Positions 5,392 to 8,676 of a stretch of 8,676 nucleotides of DNA are shown piece after piece. The position numbers were made by a program, and so were the translations under genes. The stretch's first letter is position 1, and the number at the start of each line of letters is the position of its first letter. Location of the stretch: positions 1 through 8,676 of the forward strand of contig JAUVWC010000034.1 in assembly GCA_030604325.1 (NCBI GenBank), written 5' to 3'. This DNA comes from Candidatus Zixiibacteriota bacterium. GTDB taxonomy: Bacteria > Blakebacterota > Blakebacteria > Blakebacterales > Blakebacteraceae. The notes beneath the pieces are model-generated. The model was not told the DNA's origin. It worked only from the letters and a program-made list of their open reading frames with translations, and did not search any database.

Positions 5392-7263
5392 ATGTCCTTG
5401 GTGAGTACCCTCTCCGCTAGCCGTCATCGTCTAACAGATGCGCGAGCCACGGTCTTAATTGTCCTTCTGGCAGGCGCTATTTGTGGCTGCGGTGGGCGGG
5501 TGGAGATAGGCCGGGCGACCACGGAAGCGGTGAGGCCGCTGATCGAGGAGACTAGCCTGCTTGAACTCGTCGCCGAGCTCGCGCCTATATCCAGGCTGCC
5601 GGCGACTCCCGGTTTCAACCAGGCCCTGGAGATTATCCACGGGCGTCTGCGGCAAGGAGGGTTTACCTTCCTGCCGGTACCGCCGCCCGACGGTGATCCA
5701 CCGGACGGTGCACCCCCGGCGTATTGCTTCTTCCTGAGCGACAGTCTGGCCTACGAGGTGTGGCAGCCGACAGATGCCCGTCTGGAAGTGCTCGGTCCGG
5801 AGGGATTTGTCGTGGCCGATACCCGGGCTACACCAGCAGTGCTGGCCCAGAATTCCCGGGCGACACCGCCGGGCGGCGTGACGGCGCGCCTCTACAACCT
5901 CGGCAACGGTACCTACCCGCAGGAGTATGAGGGGGTTGACGTGCGCGGGGCCGTCGTGTACGGGCGGCAGTCGGCCATGGACATCTACCGGGCAGCGGTG
6001 GTGGAGAGGGGGGCGCTGGGTGTGGTCAGCCCAGCGGCCCCGCCTTGGCAGGGGACCGGCGACCATCCGGGATTGGTGGCTACCGGTCAGGTCGGCTCCG
6101 ACGGCTTCGGATTCAAGATAAGCCCGCAGGTAGCCAGTGATCTCGAAGACGCCATCTTGCGGGGGGGCGGTTCGGTACGGGTAAGGGCAAAGGTTGATGT
6201 CACCCGCCTCGAGGGAAGGTTCCTGCGCACCCTTGTGGCCGAGATACCGGGCGGGGAGATTCCTCTCGAGAGGGTGGCATTGATCGCGCCGCTTTCCGGG
6301 CCTGCACCCGGTGCGACGGATGTAAGCGGCGCGGCCGCCCTGGCCGAGGCTGCGGTTGCGCTTCGTGAAGCGATAGAGAGAGGAGATCTGAAGAGGCCGC
6401 GGCGGGGCATAGTCTTTGTCTGGGGAGCCACGCTGGCGGGTACAAGATCGTGGGCCCAACACCACCCGAGGGTGGTGGAAGAGCTGCACTCGGCCACGGT
6501 GGTCCAGTTCGTGGGATGGAAGCAGGAGGGTGAAGAGCCGGCGCTCCTGATCGAACGCATGCCTGATCCCTCTGCGGTGTGGACGCGACCGCCCGACCAC
6601 CACACAGCCTGGGGTGCGGCGCAGCCGCCGCACTGGCCTTTTGAGGGGCATTATATAAGCGAACTCACCGAGGAAATTGCCCAGGGGGCGGCAGGGGAGT
6701 CATCGTCGTGGAGGGTAGGAAGCAATCCATATGAAGGTGCGGCGGACCACGAGTTCCTGCTCGAGCTGCTCATTCCCGCCCAGCGGATGTGGAATTTTCC
6801 CGATCCCCTCTACCGCAGCAGCCTGGACAGGCCCGAACACATCGATACCAGCTTGCTGGCGGCGAGTACGGTGGCGGCCGCCGTGACTGCCTACGAGACG
6901 GCCCTCGGCGAGCCTCATACTGCAAGGAGGATCCTGCGGTTGATCGAGGAGAGGGCCAGGCGGCGCATGTCTACTGCTCTGGACCAGGCCGGGCTCAACC
7001 TTGGTGTCGGTGACAGCCTGGCCGCTTCCATCGGCGACCGGCGATTGGAAGAGGAGATACTCAACGCGTGGAAGATCTGGTACCTGGAAGCGTTGGAATC
7101 GGTGATGGCTCACCCGCCCGCTCCGAAAGCCTGGCAGTTGAGAAATGCGGTATCGCTGGCGGTGTACCAGTTGGGGGTTGAGTGGAATGAGGGGATGCTG
7201 GCCCTCGGGTTGGCTCCCCTTCCGCTACCCGAGCGGTTCCACATGGGCTTGAGGGAGCCCTGA
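5392..7263 (+). CDS. Probable lipoprotein with PA-like and catalytically degenerate M28 peptidase-like domains
   Basis: The 623-residue product begins with a hydrophobic stretch (about 20-30). The best lipobox is Ile-Cys-Gly-Cys with acylated Cys33, so it is probably an envelope lipoprotein. Residues ~130-285 resemble a protease-associated (PA) insert (GVDVRGAVVYGRQS, RGALGVVSPAA). From ~293 the order follows M28 aminopeptidases: a strand ending ALIAPLSG where zinc-binding His is expected, GATDVSGAAALAEAA (307-321) with the bridging Asp310 kept, VFVWGATLAG (341-350) where the catalytic Gly-Glu-Glu should be, and NPYEGAADHEFLL (445-457). WNFPDPLYRSSLDR (467-480) has Arg475 where the family has a zinc-binding His. 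With His, Glu-Glu and the last His absent it is probably not an active peptidase. A helical tail (~505-600) is unassigned. The ATG lacks a good Shine-Dalgarno site; GTG at 5401 is an alternative start. The next gene follows after 5 bases. Confidence 0.8.
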   Translation: MSLVSTLSASRHRLTDARATVLIVLLAGAICGCGGRVEIGRATTEAVRPLIEETSLLELVAELAPISRLPATPGFNQALEIIHGRLRQGGFTFLPVPPPDGDPPDGAPPAYCFFLSDSLAYEVWQPTDARLEVLGPEGFVVADTRATPAVLAQNSRATPPGGVTARLYNLGNGTYPQEYEGVDVRGAVVYGRQSAMDIYRAAVVERGALGVVSPAAPPWQGTGDHPGLVATGQVGSDGFGFKISPQVASDLEDAILRGGGSVRVRAKVDVTRLEGRFLRTLVAEIPGGEIPLERVALIAPLSGPAPGATDVSGAAALAEAAVALREAIERGDLKRPRRGIVFVWGATLAGTRSWAQHHPRVVEELHSATVVQFVGWKQEGEEPALLIERMPDPSAVWTRPPDHHTAWGAAQPPHWPFEGHYISELTEEIAQGAAGESSSWRVGSNPYEGAADHEFLLELLIPAQRMWNFPDPLYRSSLDRPEHIDTSLLAASTVAAAVTAYETALGEPHTARRILRLIEERARRRMSTALDQAGLNLGVGDSLAASIGDRRLEEEILNAWKIWYLEALESVMAHPPAPKAWQLRNAVSLAVYQLGVEWNEGMLALGLAPLPLPERFHMGLREP

Positions 7264-7268
7264 GGGAG

Positions 7269-8676
7269 ATGCGACCCCCACCCGGCCGAACTCTGACTGC
7301 CGTCCTGGCCTCATGTCTGTTGATGGGAGCTCTGGGGTGGGGGCCATCTTCGCCGACCCGCCAGGATCCGCGTTACACGCCTGAGGAGTGGGAATCGATA
7401 ACCGTTACCCGGTATGTGCGGAGCGTCGCTCCGGGTCCCCGCTACGTTGGGGTCGGCACCACCGGGGGGTTTCTCCTCTACGACCGGCTGGAGGATCGAT
7501 GGTGCAATCCGCTGACACGCGCCGATGGTCTGCCGGAGAACTCCGTTGACCGGGTGGCTGTTGGCTCGGGCGGGGGCTTCGTGGTTTATGGGCGGAGGTG
7601 GGTGGGACTGGTGGAGCCCTCCACCCGGCGGCTTCTTCCAGACCCTTTCCCCCAGGCCCAGCCACCCGGGGAGCGGGCGGAGTTACCTGAAAATCTGTTT
7701 GCCGGTCCAGAGTACCAATACTTGTCCGATGGCAGGGTAGTGGGGCCATCGGGGGTGACGGTCCCGGTAATGGATGCTGCCGGCGACGATGCCGCTGGAC
7801 TATGGATCGCCACCTGGGGTCTGGGCGTGGGGCGTGCCGATCTCTACACCCTGAGTTTAAAGATGGAGCCGTACGGATTGTGGAGTTCCGATGTTCGGGC
7901 CCTCGCCATCGGCGCGAACAGGCTCGTGGCGGGGGGCCTGGGTGATGCATGGTCGGTAGGAGGGATAACCGAATGGAGGATGTCCGAGGACCGGTGGTCG
8001 TACGTGCTTGCCTACGATACGCCTGGGCTACTCTCGGACCGGGTGGCCGGACTGGCCATGGCAGGGGAAGAGTTATGGGCAGCCGTAGAGGGTGGGGTGG
8101 CCCGGCGAACGGCCGACGGAAGGTGGAGGACATGGACGGTTCAAGACGGGATCCCTGATGGGCGCACGACCACGGTGGCCGTCGGCTCGGGTGCTGCCTG
8201 GGTCGGAACAATGCGCGGAGCCGCCGCAGTTGCCGGCGATTCGGTTAGTGTGCTGCCGCTGTCTACGGGCGGGATAGTGCGGGATGTGGCGGTCGGTGCA
8301 GGCGGCGTTTGGTGGGCCACCGATTTCGGTGCCCATGTCTATCGGGGACGATGGCCCGACGGGACTTTTTTCCGCCTCGAGCACCCACAGGGGCGGCTCG
8401 ACGGGCAGGTAGATGCAGTGGGTACATACGGAAATGAAGTATGGTGGGTGAATGATCGCGGCGTGGTAGCCTATGATGCAGGCAGCCGAGCGTGGTTGGA
8501 GACGCCGCGCCTCGGTCCACTCCACCCAGGAGAAGCCACCGACATAGCGCTCGACTCGGCCAACGTTTGGATTGCCACGACAGGCGGCCTGTGGCGATTG
8601 ATAAGGGAGGTTGGACGGTGGCACCATTACGATGAGGCTGATGGACTCATCGACCGCCGGGTGTGGAGTATCGCCA
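7269..8676 (+). CDS. Exported beta-propeller protein with Reg_prop-like blades, 3' end cut by window
   Basis: The frame is open from ATG 7269 to the right edge (469 codons, no stop). The start gives a signal-peptide-like N-terminus (Arg7, then hydrophobic residues to about 24). A Leu-Ala-Ser-Cys at 13-16 resembles a lipobox but follows too short a hydrophobic run to be convincing. The rest is a series of ~45-55 residue units pairing a 'GL..D.V' turn with a 'WxAT..GG' strand: GLPENSVDRVAV, GLLSDRVAGLAMAGEELWAA, GIPDGRTTTVAV then AAWVGT, VRDVAVGAGGVWWATDFG, ATDIALDSANVWIATTGG, and GLIDRRVW at the edge. These match two-component-regulator propeller (Reg_prop) repeats, found in periplasmic sensors and exported proteins. 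Whether a kinase or another domain follows cannot be seen. It starts 5 bases after the lipoprotein stop and is surely co-transcribed. GAGGGAG occurs twice before the ATG; the upstream copy (7251-7257) is the likelier ribosome site. Confidence 0.82.
   Translation, partial: MRPPPGRTLTAVLASCLLMGALGWGPSSPTRQDPRYTPEEWESITVTRYVRSVAPGPRYVGVGTTGGFLLYDRLEDRWCNPLTRADGLPENSVDRVAVGSGGGFVVYGRRWVGLVEPSTRRLLPDPFPQAQPPGERAELPENLFAGPEYQYLSDGRVVGPSGVTVPVMDAAGDDAAGLWIATWGLGVGRADLYTLSLKMEPYGLWSSDVRALAIGANRLVAGGLGDAWSVGGITEWRMSEDRWSYVLAYDTPGLLSDRVAGLAMAGEELWAAVEGGVARRTADGRWRTWTVQDGIPDGRTTTVAVGSGAAWVGTMRGAAAVAGDSVSVLPLSTGGIVRDVAVGAGGVWWATDFGAHVYRGRWPDGTFFRLEHPQGRLDGQVDAVGTYGNEVWWVNDRGVVAYDAGSRAWLETPRLGPLHPGEATDIALDSANVWIATTGGLWRLIREVGRWHHYDEADGLIDRRVWSIA

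Noticed and set aside
5455..6651. 398-codon minus-strand open frame inside the M28-like gene
   Set aside because: The translation is Arg/His/Pro-rich without domains, typical of an antisense shadow in high-GC DNA; the plus strand carries clear M28 motifs.
7405..8211. 268-codon minus-strand open frame opposite the propeller gene
   Set aside because: The product is Pro/Arg/Ser-rich low-complexity sequence with no recognisable domain, while the plus strand has a signal-peptide start and repeated propeller motifs throughout.

Overview
The window is about 60-65% GC by eye and densely coded. It comes from a Gram-negative (diderm) bacterium: it encodes an Omp85-type outer-membrane barrel with a C-terminal phenylalanine, a nucleotide-sugar dehydrogenase of the surface-polysaccharide type, and a probable lipoprotein. 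No gene fixes the phylum. The mix of a single-POTRA Omp85 protein, an M28-like lipoprotein and a Reg_prop-like propeller would suit an environmental lineage such as Gemmatimonadota or another FCB-type group, but that is a low-confidence guess.

Layout from left to right. (1) 1-654 (+) is the C-terminal half of a UDP-N-acetylhexosamine 6-dehydrogenase, cut by the window edge. (2) 657-2003 (-) is a small Omp85 outer-membrane protein that meets the first gene tail to tail with 2 bases between the stop codons. (3) 2152-2901 and 2951-3931 (+) are etfB and etfA, the two subunits of electron-transfer flavoprotein, each with a good Shine-Dalgarno site; etfB is divergent from the Omp85 gene. (4) 3932-4260 has no gene but is full of structure: two copies of a 34-35 base hairpin element whose stems differ by compensatory changes, a related third hairpin, and a 79-base segment bounded by perfect 14-base inverted repeats that runs into the next gene's stop codon. 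(5) 4261-5112 (-), probably extending to about 5268, is a membrane site-2 protease (M50). Its true N-terminus appears to have no ATG, GTG or TTG start. (6) 5392-7263 (+) is a probable lipoprotein with a PA-like region and an M28 peptidase fold that has lost most zinc ligands. (7) 7269 to the right edge (+) is an exported beta-propeller protein that starts 5 bases after the previous stop and continues beyond the window.

Functionally, the etf pair passes electrons from flavin dehydrogenases to the quinone pool; no partner dehydrogenase or ETF-quinone oxidoreductase gene lies here. The other genes mostly concern the envelope: sugar-nucleotide supply, outer-membrane insertion or transport, intramembrane proteolysis, and a two-gene unit coding for a catalytically degenerate M28-like lipoprotein and a propeller. 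The most unusual items are the apparent non-AUG start of the M50 protease, the covarying hairpin repeats after etfA, and the lipoprotein/propeller pair of unknown function.
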